64,000 nucleotides of DNA from Trichostrongylus colubriformis (lineage: Eukaryota; Nematoda; Chromadorea; Rhabditida; Trichostrongylidae), in NCBI GenBank assembly GCA_963978905.1, contig OZ022258.1, positions 31,748,716 through 31,812,715 on the forward strand, given 5' to 3'. Made by a program: the position numbers and the translations under genes. Position 1 is the stretch's first letter, and each line of letters begins with the position of its first letter. This document shows positions 57,173 through 63,389 of this stretch, piece after piece. The notes beneath the pieces were generated by a model. The model searched no databases. It saw only the letters and a program-made list of their open reading frames with translations, and was not told where the DNA came from.

Positions 57173-60100
57173 GTCTCTACTCTTTTACTCTCTTTTACTA
57201 CCTTAGGTGAGACCTGTTCGCGCATATAGATTTCGGTAACTTATTTTCTTTCTTAATTTGCATCACTCATTTTCTCTCACATCCGATCTGCCGCTGTAAA
57301 CTCGCTTGTTATTTTCCAGCAGTACGTTGTGCTTATTTTACCCCATCTCTGTATCAAACTCTGTTTGTTCGCTAGTGTTCCAGACTTTATCCATGCCCAT
57401 TCATCTACATCCAGCTTTTATTTGGTGCTAAATAAGCTTCACCTCATCTTCGACCGGGCGATTTCTGTTCAGTTTCCACCCCGCAAGCGTTGACCTGCGA
57501 CATGTGAGCAAGTGATGGAAGGGAAAAGGGCCTAAAATGTGCGCTGAATACTCACTTGAATGCAGTAGTCGACTGCTACACGGTCTTCTTCGGAGCCACT
57601 AAGGTCGGAACACATTTGTGAGACAGAAATTGTTTACAATTTTTTAATGTACATAAGGAAACTAAGGGTGGATGAATCCTGAGTGATATAATGAAAACTC
57701 GCTGACGGGTCGGAAATTTCTCGTAATCGCTGCGCGTTCGTCTTCCCTATTGATCTTGGGATCCTTTGCTTTGATCCTTAGCGCCTCGAGCGTTCTGTGT
57801 GGTGAGATATCCTGTTCACGCATCAGTATTGTGAGTTTTATATCCATATCTGCATCAGCATGGTGTAGGATTCTGTGCTCATCTGTGCTCTTGAAACCAT
57901 GCAGATGCCACCTTCACAATAGCATATCGAACGGAATCAGTCACACTGGCTCATCGTATCGCGCAAGAAAATGGCTCCATGTAAAGTGGTTAACCCACGT
58001 TACATAGACGATGAGCCAAAACGGAGGCTAGACAGGAAGAAGCGCGAGCGAAAAATTTTTTTTTTGCGTCTCTGACCGAACGGAGTCAATCACATTGGCT
58101 CGTCGTATCGCGCAAGAAAATGTCTATCTGCATTGTGGGCAACCCGTGTGACACACACGACTAGCTAATTACGCAGGCTACGCAAGAGAAGGAGCGAGCG
58201 AAACTACTCTTCTGGTTCTCCTTCATTTCACATGAGATAAGCGCGGCTATTCGCGTAACTGTCACGGACAAGAGGTGATCGCTCCATTTCATGAGGCGTG
58301 GTTTTAGCCCATGTACGTGAAAGTGAGAAAGGTGCCCACATAATAACTACTTCAGCAGAACTAAATTCGTGCTGGCGAGGGCATGTTTCAGATTAATAAC
58401 TGTCGCTGTTTACTTACCAACGTAATACTTCAGTATGCTTACCCTCATATCGTACATCACAAGGGTGAGGGCTTGCGATGTAATTAAATCATAGTTTTTA
58501 TATTTATTTCTACTCTTTGTGGATGGAAGCGTGCGTCACCATTGCTCATCCCCGCCCCCTCCTACTCCTCCACCCTTTTCACCTTAAAGGCACACCACGG
58601 GACAAGCAAAGTGGTCCTTACCTTCTCAGAGCAGGTAGACCCTTGGATGGTTGTGAAGATTGCACCCTTTTCGCGGCGCCACGGCTTACCCCCGCCGCGC
58701 ACGGCCTGGTCGACTTGAGCAGTTGAGCCCACCGAGCCGAATCACACCCGGCTTAGACGAGAGGGAAACTTGCGATAAGACAAGATAAGGCAGCGATATC
58801 AATAGCGCAGATAGCTTCAACAGGAAAGAATAGGTGATATCATAGCATTTTGTACGATATCATCGAGCAAAAACTCATTTCCAATCTCCCATACTCGTAC
58901 GAGGACCGATGGTAGGGAGCTTTATTTCTCATAGTTGTGAAGGGTTTTGATTCTTTTTTCTTCACTGGTAGGTAAACCAGGGCTTATACACACGCGATGG
59001 CTCTCACAATTCTTCGCGAAGTGTCTTTAACTCACCTTAACTCCGCACCCTAATAATAGCTTTCGCATCGCGGGCTGCGGCGATAATCAGCAGCTATCAA
59101 AAGTCAAAAATACCAAAACCAGTATCTACTCAAGCTCTCAGCTTCACGGTTCGATGCCGATACTGGCCAACCGGCTCAACACGTTATACGTGTGAGTGCT
59201 GATAAGCTATGGTAAATATCAGGTTGTCTCAAAAGTCTTGTCATATTTTCCCAAAAAAAAAATCGGTAACTCTTGTTCACTTCGAGGCAGGTCCAGGCGG
59301 TTCAGGAATATGGTAGAACGTTCCCTAAGCTTTCTAGGAAAATATATATTGACCCACCAGATCCCGTGGAGAGAGCTACAATGCCTGTTGTCGATACCCA
59401 CCCAATTCGCGGTGTCATCTATTATGAGCGGTCTTGCGGCATCAAAACGACGGAAGCTTGCCACTCCATCAGCGCTGCATTTGGCAAGGGATGTGTGAGC
59501 TAGGAGACCGTGCGCCGCTTTTTCATCAGCTTCAGCAACGGCGAGATTGACATGAAAGACAAACCACGCTTGGGACTGTGCTGGTTCTGGGACGGGGAAG
59601 GAATGCTTTTCCGCGAGGTGCTGGTACAAGGCGAGACAGTCACCGCTACCGTATGCACCCACCAGCTCCAGCAGCTCGCCGTCGATGTTCGAGAAAAGTG
59701 CCGGAAAAGTCCGCGGTCACCCTTCTTCATGACGACGCCCGCTCCCATTTCGCGAAAAGTACCCAGGCTAAGTTATAGGAGCCCGGCTGGGACGTGCTGC
59801 TCCACCCACCGTACTCTCCAGACATTGCCCCTTCTGGCTATCACCTTACCCATCCTCTCGAATCCTTCCTGGCCAAGAGAAAATTCGTTGATTATGACTT
59901 GCTTGCTAAGGCGATCGCTGACTTCTTCGCCACTCAGAACCCAGAGTTCTGGGAGAATTAAATCAACGATTTTCCTATAAAGTGGCAGAGGGTTGCCGAT
60001 AACAGTGGTCAATACTTTGTTGCCTAATTATTATTTGTTGGACGAAAAAAAAAAAAATAAAAAGTGATGATCGAAAAAAATATGACAAGACTTTTGGGAC

Positions 60101-63100
60101 AACCTAATATATTGGGTCATTTCATAAGTAATGTCGTTTTTTTTTCAAGCATAAGTTTTTCCTATGAAATTGCAAGTTTTTGCAGCATGTCATATATTAT
60201 TTGAAAGGGGTCTTCCTGTTCTACAAAATGACATGCTCAGTTTCTGAGTTTGTTAGAATGGGGCCGACATGTAGGCTGGAGAAGAGGTAGGTCCAGCCGA
60301 CAGAAATTGGCCGAACCGGCAATCAATTAAAACACTATATCTCACTTTAGAAAAATCAACCAGCCTTGTGTCGCGTATTTAGTCCTGACCTCTTCTACGA
60401 TTTTCAATATTTAGTTGCTCAAGGAAATGTGTCGTTCTTTTTTTAAAATCTTTTTTTCAAAAACACTCACTTTTATTCAAAATGAAAATTTCTCTTTCGA
60501 ATCCCTTGCTTAGAGTAGTTTTGTAAACCACTTCGAAGAACTTTTTCTGCTATATCGAAAACATCTTTCTAGTTTGTTTTGGCTGCGATTCAGACTGAGT
60601 TTTAATACCGTGTGATAGGGGTCCATTTGACACTTTTCACGGTTTATTTTTTTCCATGAGAATGTTAAGGAATCCGGTCAGTGGTATTCCCCTGTTCCTA
60701 ACCACCAGCAGTTCTTAACATTTCACCACTCGTTCAACTGTGGTTGAGGAAATTTTCCTGCCTTGGTTCGAAGAAATTGTCTAAAATCACCGAGTTGTGG
60801 CGGAAAAACTAAATGTGGAAAAAGGTCGACGTGACTTTTTAAGCAACCGACTGGTGGAATTTGCAGGAGAGGTCGGAGATAAGTACTAAACACATGATTG
60901 GTTAGTTTTGCTCAAGTAAAATATAGTGTTTTAATTGATTGCCGGTTTGGCCATTGATTGCTGGACCTACCTTTTCGCCAGCCTAAATGTCGGCGCCGTT
61001 GTACCATACTCAAAAACTGATTGCGTCATTTTGTAGAGCAGAAAATTCACTTCCGAATGATATATGATATGCTGCTGAAACTTGTGATTTTTTATCGAAA
61101 ATTTTTGCTGAAAAAAACGACACTACTTATGGAATGACCCAATACCATTCAGAGGCTGAGTTAGATGAAAGGGGTGTCGATAGTGTAATGGATTAGCACA
61201 TATCCCCGGAAAGGATGAAGTGCGGGTTCGAGTCTCGTCCGACCCCGAAGTTTTTGCCTATGACTCAGCATCCTAGTAGTAGCTCTCTTTTTTTCAGTTT
61301 TTTAGATCAATTTTTGTGTAATGCGGTTTCATTCTAGGAATATCACGCTATCCATCTTTGGGTACTGTTCGTTGTCTCTTTCATTGCAAAGTCGCTTGGA
61401 CAAAGTGGTCGATCTGCTGAGCATCGGCAAAATACTTCTGAGTTGTCAAAAACCAGTGAAGGATATAGTAAGTTAATAAATAACGCCAAGCCTCTGCGCA
61501 TACCTCAGTGCACGGATGCGTCGCGTGTGACCATGTTCGCAACAGGGAGGGTGGTATCTGATATCTAAATGAATAAGTCTGCTTACACATAATGTATTGC
61601 ATTTTTGCACAAAAAGTATTTGTAAATCTGTGTCTGGAAATGTCTGGAAATAAGCAGGTGCACATACTACTAAATAAAAGAGAATTATCTTGCTCAAAAA
61701 ATCCTTTTTGAAAGCGATCAGATTAATTCGATTGATAGAACTTTGTATGTGCTCAGTAGGTACTAGACCCTAGAATTCCCTCAGCAGGATCTGCTCATGT
61801 TCCAATAGGCTATCCGTCAGGCTAGGGAAAGACAGACATGTGTAGGATTCTTGATGTTTGCATTTCCAAATTATGCAAATGTAGAGTATGTGTCCATATC
61901 CACTCCCAAAATGATAGAGGAAAATTGCATGATAATACTTTGCGCCCGTGTCACAGTGCATACAAGGTGAGTCCGAGATAAAGTCGTGGGCTACGATCAA
62001 ACCATGGAGAACAGATTTTATGGAAAGATGCTTTGAGGATTTGATGCTTGTGCAACATTCGTGCGCTGTCTTGTTATTCAGTTTTTAAGAGAATATTCTC
62101 TTTTGGGTGAGATTTGGGCCTCACGCATGATCTACGAACTTGTGCATTTCACTGATCTATTTTCAAAGATATTGGAAAATCAATGGGTAATCCATCTCTT
62201 CAAGTGAGCCGGTTATCTGCAAAGATGAATTTTTCATAGACACAATTTTCGACTATATGCGAGACATTGGAAAGCACACCACGCGATACTCAGATTAGTG
62301 GCTTCCCTTTCTGTGGTAATTGGATCTTTGGTCAACTGCTCAGACTGCATCTTTCTTGTGGCTGTACGGTGCACTTTCACGGTGTTGTGCCTGCTTGAAC
62401 ACAACTTAGCCACACCCACCCAACCAAATCATACTCGCCTTAGACGAACGAATTTGCAACGTGAAAGCTGCCTTTATAATCGAATTGGCTGTTTCATTGA
62501 ATTATCATCTCTGATTGCTCCACATGAGCTCCACCTTGCAGCCTTCAAAATCTGTTCACCTAAGGCCAGGTGCGTTTTGGTTGGGTTGGCGTGGCTTGGT
62601 GGTGTTCACCAGACATTGCATCGTGGGGATACACAATGCAGCCCCAACAAGGGTGCAGCCTGAGCAGTTATCCGTGGACCTACTTGACCTAAAAAAGTAG
62701 AGCACTTATCTGATTTTCGCGTAAAGTGTCTTCAAATTTAAAAAAATTTACATGTGTACTTTTGATTTCATAACATGGTATTTTTTCTCCTTTTATATGA
62801 GTGCAGATGGAATAGATAATCGTGATGGGGTGTAATTTGTGTTTCAGGAAGCTGTGATGAGGCTTTTTTTGGCTTTAGTATGCTCCATTCCATCAGACAT
62901 ACCATTGCATTGGCTTTCCAAAGTGTGTGGTGACTGTTGCTTAGTTCATTCTCTTTCAAGGCCATTTTTAACTTCTGAATGCTCAGGAGATATCTACGTT
63001 ACTATTTGCTCGTTGGCGATACTACTGGAAGCGAGCTATGAAAATTCCGCAATTTTGCGAGCAGTTCAATATCGTAAGTTGCGAGTAATACATCCCACCA

Positions 63101-63389
63101 TGGCTGTGGATTTTCCATTACTGCTGATGTCGGTTCTTTCAGATTGTCGCTTTTCTTTTCCCTTGCTTTTTGCTGGATGAGCTCGCTCCACCCGTCCACA
63201 GTGCAGTGAAAGGTTATTCATCCTATTTCTTTGTCCTTTAATGTCGACTATAGTATTTGGCTCATCCCTGTCTATTTTACCACCGGAACGCTTTTAGGTA
63301 TGTTACTTTACATACTTGCACTGCGACCGGAGATCATTCGACATCACATGGAGGACAAGCCTGAACAGTGGGAGAAATTGATAGAGTAA
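29827..63389 (+). CDS. FOCAD: Focadhesin-like HEAT-repeat protein (multi-exon gene)
   Basis: A spliced plus-strand gene. Exons read in consistent phase: 29827-29901, 29955-30161, ~32340-32649, 32723-32836, 32880-33022, 33725-33892, 33956-34072, 34124-34228, 34338-34390, 34444-34554, 34613-34718, 36431-36559, 37601-37703, 48420-48532, 48620-48727, 48779-49068, one or two near 49380-49610, 49672-49806, 49876-50010, 50061-50163, 52354-52469, 52529-52655, 52918-53029, 53224-53413, 54709-54921, 62848-~63084, 63143-63212, 63298-63389. They give about 1250 residues, helical and leucine-rich throughout. Collinear matches to human focadhesin, recalled from memory: NHIVQSQ for NSLIQSQ, LWEITQ for LWTHTQ, SMRPWVISVLE for SMKEWVSMVLD, ALARSAAW for AIARSAAA, YDHLPENS for YSYLPESS, CPQLLNSSA for TPPLIHSLS. 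Human focadhesin is about 1800 residues and is reported to stabilise the SKI mRNA-decay complex and to sit at focal adhesions. Confidence 0.75.
30162..32338. other. Intron with TIR element copy
   Basis: Intron of about 2.2 kb. Its first part (30563 to about 31200) is an inverted copy of the TIR element nested at 12374-13138. The rest holds no recognised exon; the human homologue has extra sequence at this point, so a diverged exon could be hidden here. Confidence 0.5.
30563..31200. mobile_element. TIR element copy 2, inverted and truncated
   Basis: Begins GGGGGTGCCAAAAAAGTGAT and then follows, base for base with substitutions, the inverse complement of 13138 down to about 12440 (shared words TTAGGGCAAAATAT/TTCGGGCAAAATAT, AGAAATTTCGGATTTTGC). 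The far terminus with the second inverted repeat was not found, so the end is approximate. Confidence 0.65.
32340..34718 (+). CDS. FOCAD: Focadhesin-like exons 3-11
   Basis: Nine short-intron exons. Exon 3 reads NIQTAILKLSINRFLEAVIA and LRHLISILNCDDKFISQILE, and splices in phase 1 to ELHADDFKSIHF at 32723. Others give KHDLVLLQLCFDAFCYSSK, FHYLEYVSCSSYVVDFINTW, CERSVTFAAALLPRCDWSML, EVNRRAVLNAIRGLFINR, ERSIAYGLLSDLVSK, CKLGLMAALCVAT and VVTAALTVVLALCKEE. Phases agree at every joint from 32649 to 34718. The 5' edge of exon 3 is uncertain (32339/32340 or 32434), because exon 2 ends in phase 0 and the AAG acceptor gives one extra base; an unseen exon may lie between. Amphipathic helical repeats are of the HEAT type. 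Confidence 0.75.
34719..36430. other. Intron with AGGCCG foldback element
   Basis: 1.7-kb intron between GAG|GTTTCT and TTTGCAG. It contains the foldback element 35233-35471 and no recognised exon. Confidence 0.5.
35233..35471. mobile_element. AGGCCG foldback element
   Basis: 239 bases with inverted ends AGGCCGCGTTCATAGTTTGC and GCAAAGATGAACACGGCCT (imperfect). Arms carry GACGCCGGC and GACGGCGTC blocks. The middle shares ATACTGTAGTGTGG and AACGGAGCACGTTATCAG-type words with 27280-27460, so that stretch is a further copy. Confidence 0.7.
36431..37703 (+). CDS. FOCAD: Focadhesin-like exons 12-13
   Basis: Exon 12 (36431-36559) begins ILDVSSIRKQLGSRVKQPGF and ends LATAATLSGEDQE before GTTGAG. 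Exon 13 (37601-37703) begins after CATTTCAG with ILAQECVVELWEITQFHRNS and ends ARRAAWAALG before GTCAGA. The VVELWEITQ...RRAAWAAL segment corresponds to VLSFLWTHTQ...NAAYRSL of human focadhesin, one of the best local matches. The next exon in phase is at 48420, which makes a 10.7-kb intron. Confidence 0.8.
38217..38981 (-). CDS. PLE GIY-YIG endonuclease ORF
   Basis: 254 codons. The centre has the PLE type of GIY-YIG nuclease: a cysteine cluster CVTCPYGTIGDC, then IGVIYQIECRTCNATYIGET with the YIG motif, GRGLAIRIKEHLAGK with the catalytic-type arginine and the following helix, and LGKHMTEEHGGNDFDV with the conserved glutamate region. In PLEs this enzyme nicks target DNA to prime reverse transcription. 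The ORF starts at an internal methionine only because the upstream linker is damaged: in the full family it is fused to the RT. The C-terminus ends LPFAPHCELLI. It lies 24 bases after the RT stop on the same strand. Confidence 0.85.
   Translation of the reverse strand: MIHDTSAHPTTVKHAVVKNMFKTAANVCTGTTERRESIRLASDIAVSNGYAIPERRRRIRTEHRNVPRLNKVPLCIPFISDRVTAAIQRCLVQAQLDDDVVLVNIPNGNIKSQLVRNRLYDKRCVSENCVTCPYGTIGDCAKIGVIYQIECRTCNATYIGETGRGLAIRIKEHLAGKRLGNTRTPLGKHMTEEHGGNDFDVKCSILACETEISARKVLEAFWISARNPRMNNRNECLSITNDLLPFAPHCELLI
39006..40826 (-). CDS. PLE reverse transcriptase ORF
   Basis: 606 codons from ATG at 40826 (MPRFQDERSWNL; the same start recurs in the partial unit at about 41412). The N-terminal part is basic and helical; FLSLGPSFSP at about residue 210 is the PLE entry motif, ISVSDKGGEFVVMP begins the fingers, RPIISCVGGP and FDVFALYTNV (motif A aspartate) follow, then RGLAMGQRLAPVLA (motif B) and MYCRYIDDCF (motif C, catalytic YIDD). 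After TSTQS the frame shifts: about 17 bases present in the decayed copy at 11.34 kb are missing, so the last 30 residues are out of frame and the link to the endonuclease is lost. Confidence 0.9.
   Translation of the reverse strand: MPRFQDERSWNLIRNVPPRYFSLVREALSLRQKVVATRQSLKFFLRCRATGVLPRFITNTKISTIGGYGDTHPAVLKIHRSLLSVVIKKKQYILYSTSLKCNAKEQACRRLLPEVTWRRIEGGSRLICSSMRSKAKSALCAKYDRLLGTRQASPRNVENDSHIRHRPTDTNASNSGELTRVTVLGDTHISSNALDFLSLGPSFSPAHNINASTFRKVVGNLQRLRDLLRLKYARDNNTAVTNQRSFPSIPFPRTLYKETGPTPEVDVKLRSLSAGVLSVLNQNKGVRCSNLTYEQWQGFKELRELRSNGTIRISVSDKGGEFVVMPQTLDREITNLHLADTSVYRRATEQEFLTQCRHLNKAWMTQGRSAGLDYTFLSRLRLDNPNCPVFYSLVKTHKLAPADVLSMSADTFKIRPIISCVGGPADRISWFLNCIVSQLLTKIPSHLTNTTKFLEQLRNLRLETDCVMESFDVFALYTNVQNDQALQALSEMLDSYFGTIETFGLNKAHIMTLIKECLQCNIFRWSGTYYRQIRGLAMGQRLAPVLAICFMSRIEEPVLERLPLMYCRYIDDCFIITSTQSSPNEPAVAVYQAHKRSTARWLASLS
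40874..41450 (+). repeat. Inverted partial PLE unit with terminal repeat
   Basis: Inverse of 37892-38410 plus the start of the RT ORF. Codons 40876-41073 reproduce the endonuclease C-terminus (DFDVKCSILACETEISARKV) with one residue changed. Sequence 41080-41400 is the terminal repeat and 41401-41450 repeats the ORF start found at 40793-40840 on the other strand. The head-to-head joint is near 40869-40874. Confidence 0.85.
42063..43535. mobile_element. Mutator-like foldback element with 9-base TSD
   Basis: Opens GGGTGTGTACACATTGGTAC and closes with the exact inverse. AAATTGCCG is duplicated at 42054-42062 and 43536-43544. Arms of about 150 bases contain CGCACCTCATGTGCG hairpins and TAATTACTTCCTCGCAC words. 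The core (42500-43080) is itself an inverted repeat made from a mariner transposase 3' end: on the plus arm (about 42857-42940) the frame reads HPPYSPDLAPSDYHLFLSLS and goes on to AIQRKFF. Whether the mariner piece jumped in later or is part of the element's make-up cannot be told. Confidence 0.8.
44480..44650. repeat. F1 repeat, single arm
   Basis: GGCCATTCGGAATGGGGTAC, ATTCCAAATTTGCAAAACGA and TTCTCTAAGCAGAGTTAC match one arm of 4448-5046. The other arm is not present. Confidence 0.65.
44872..45416. mobile_element. TIR element family F2, copy 2
   Basis: Starts AAAGGCAGCATTAGGGG and ends CCCCTAATGATGTCTTT. Matches 9811-10350 over most of its length with substitutions. Non-autonomous. Confidence 0.7.
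46570..46865. repeat. F1 repeat, right arm
   Basis: Matches the right half of 4448-5046: CGAATTGGCTGAAAACATG, GGTTTTGCGCGGGGACGTCT, GCGTGCTACGGGCTTCCAAA and GATTCGAGATCAGCGTCTA. The left arm is absent. Confidence 0.65.
47214..47893. mobile_element. Foldback mariner derivative, copy 2 (680 bases)
   Basis: Same design as 6414-7093: ends TTAGGTTGATCGAAAAGTTT and inverse, TA at 47212-47213 and 47894-47895, palindrome centred near 47555 (CCAATTTTGCCCGGGTC... facing CCCGTGCAAAATTGG). The plus arm encodes ARVPLIGRETRAKLEE then YSPDIAPLGYHLFRP, the minus arm the inverse copy. Length is identical to copy 1, so the fold predates both insertions. Located in the large intron, about 530 bases before exon 14. 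Confidence 0.85.
48420..50163 (+). CDS. FOCAD: Focadhesin-like exons 14-20
   Basis: 48420-48532 reads GSFDVTFIKNTVDVSGNYLV; 48620-48727 IESLSRSLYTGLHIRKSALT; 48779-49068 APWFWLATLPLFPVIVGEHG through LFAGWRMCVATLLGI. Exons at about 49380-49610 (STAILHRMVSFLVVLSEVE and VLIVLAVLTGELRRISFQ) are real-looking, but their joints are unclear. 49672-49806 carries TFEISMRPWVISVLEFVFPL, 49876-50010 MALARSAAWLICSAASAEV, 50061-50163 RSELWLLAAAL. SM..WV..VL and A.ARSAA are placed and spaced as in human focadhesin. Introns here are 50-90 bases. Confidence 0.75.
50164..52353. other. Intron with F1 repeat arm
   Basis: 2.2-kb intron. An F1 arm lies at about 51660-51810. No exon found, although vertebrate focadhesin has a few hundred residues at this place that have no counterpart here. 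Confidence 0.45.
51660..51810. repeat. F1 repeat, diverged arm
   Basis: AACAAGGGAAGGATACCAAG, GAAGTGACCGCATGCAATG and CTTCTGGACACTGATTTCGA match the F1 arm order of 44480-44650 with many changes. Confidence 0.5.
52354..53413 (+). CDS. FOCAD: Focadhesin-like exons 21-24
   Basis: 52354-52469 ADEIVTNSLSRSLPCGADLE; 52529-52655 ELFTKLSNLPIRVFQKYEKR and GEQMKRTLLE; 52918-53029 GFSKLASVSLLTSTVDLPCG then YDHLPENSILRAVVAQF; 53224-53413 CVEECLNDLLSALVGHV, DGRGLPPLDLQLMLPLIDYH and LLALAFEQRDSQ. All phases agree. YDHLPENSILRAVVAQF matches YSYLPESSFIGAAIGFF, and LPPLDLQLMLPLI...LAFEQRDSQ matches YPPVNWAALLSPLM...QAQSSQ of human focadhesin, in the same order and with similar spacing. These are the strongest family evidence. 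Confidence 0.85.
53414..54708. other. Intron, nothing recognised
   Basis: 1.3-kb intron between GATTCGCAG|GTATTT and ATTCCAG|ATATTA. Short open frames have no motif, and the flanking exons join smoothly against human focadhesin, so no exon is expected. Confidence 0.5.
54709..54921 (+). CDS. FOCAD: Focadhesin-like exon 25
   Basis: 71 codons, ILYELTCPQLLNSSATSDFW then TTISKYLPILTSVLPTFRAK and TVLDDLLKFAVQS, ending ENQ before GTGTGG. Corresponds to WVTPPLIHSLSLNTKRYLLI...FVENLMVAVF in human focadhesin. It joins in phase 0 to 62848, across an intron of 7.9 kb. Confidence 0.8.
55906..56438. mobile_element. Mariner-type MITE, 533 bases
   Basis: Ends TTAGGTTGTACGGAAAATTT and its near inverse AGTCCGAAAACTTTCCGGACAACCTAA, with TA at 55904-55905 and 56439-56440. 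Inside, a frame with YNTAPAHPRTSPS recalls the D.A.AH motif around the second catalytic aspartate of mariner/Tc1 transposases, but the aspartate is replaced and the rest is scrambled. Confidence 0.7.
57046..57168. repeat. CT/GA dinucleotide microsatellite
   Basis: About 120 bases of CT repeats with a few CC interruptions (near 57113-57137). Open frames across it encode only leucine/serine runs and are not genes. A likely length polymorphism. Confidence 0.95.
57662..57880 (-). pseudogene. PLE fragment: GIY-YIG ORF C-terminus
   Basis: The minus frame reads MDIKLTILMREQDISPHRTL then EALRIKAKDPKINREDE, the same block order as DFDVKCSIL...ARKVLEAFWIS...NPRMNNRNE of the intact PLE. Only this end remains. 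A third diverged PLE lineage. Confidence 0.7.
59219..60107 (+). mobile_element. Mariner element, inactive
   Basis: 889 bases with ends TCAGGTTGTCTCAAAAGTCT and AGACTTTTGGGACAACCTAA, TA at 59217-59218 and 60108-60109. Plus-strand frames carry the N-terminal HTH region (RGVIYYERSCGIKTTEACHS, a premature stop after FGKGCVS), then ETVRRFFISFSNGEID and DKPR, a shortened middle, LLHDDARSHFAKSTQAKL followed by a stop, and PPYSPDIAPSGYHLTHPLES. The spacing from HDD to PSG is that of DD34D, but the third catalytic aspartate is glycine here. Full-length mariners are near 1.3 kb, so the centre is deleted. Same family as 16741-17130. Confidence 0.9.
60112..61142. mobile_element. TA-flanked foldback element abutting the mariner
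   Basis: 1031 bases with ends TTGGGTCATTTCATAAGTAA and ACTACTTATGGAATGACCCAA, TA at 60110-60111 and 61143-61144. Subterminal arms also pair (AAACACTATAT and ATATAGTGTTTTAATTGATT; TAGGTCCAGC and GCTGGACCTA). Only the bases TATA separate it from the mariner, so each has its own TA. No transposase motif seen. Confidence 0.8.
61171..61247 (+). tRNA. tRNA-like sequence, probably pseudogene
   Basis: TAGTGTAATGGATTAGCAC fits an internal A box and GGTTCGAGTC a B box. The T arm GCGGG-TTCGAGT-CTCGT pairs fully, counting wobbles; the anticodon arm TATCC-CCGGAAA-GGATG gives a seven-base loop with GGA in the anticodon position but C instead of U before it. The acceptor GGGGTGT/CGACCCC pairs for five of seven positions. 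These defects suggest a tRNA pseudogene or tRNA-derived repeat. The amino acid cannot be given safely. Confidence 0.4.
62848..63389 (+). CDS. FOCAD: Focadhesin-like last recognised exons
   Basis: 62848 onward: EAVMRLFLALVCSIPSDIPL then HWLSKVCG and SGDIYVTICSLAILLEASYE. The donor is ambiguous: GTAAGT at 63074 would put the next exon out of frame, GTAATA at 63085 or GTTCAA at 63064 keep it. 63143-63212: IVAFLFPCFLLDELAPPVHS; 63298-63389: GMLLYILALRPEIIRHHMED then KPEQWEKLIE and TAA. Matches LPSPAHHLWSLL, LELYISIAKCLLEM and EVLAWMILHSLYQARIV of human focadhesin. The human protein has more than 100 further residues, and GAGTAA could instead be a donor (GA|GTAAAC at 63386), so the gene may continue. 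Confidence 0.75.

Larger units (their letters stand above)
54922..62847. other. 7.9-kb intron filled with mobile elements
   Basis: Contains a mariner-type MITE (55906-56438), a CT microsatellite (57046-57168), a PLE fragment (57662-57880), a mariner (59219-60107), an abutting TIR element (60112-61142) and a tRNA-like sequence (61171-61247). 58010-59200 and 61250-62840 hold nothing I recognise. Confidence 0.6.

Noticed and set aside
57004..57229. Leucine/serine-rich open frames across the CT repeat, both strands
   Set aside because: They are translations of a dinucleotide microsatellite, with no domain and no splice context.
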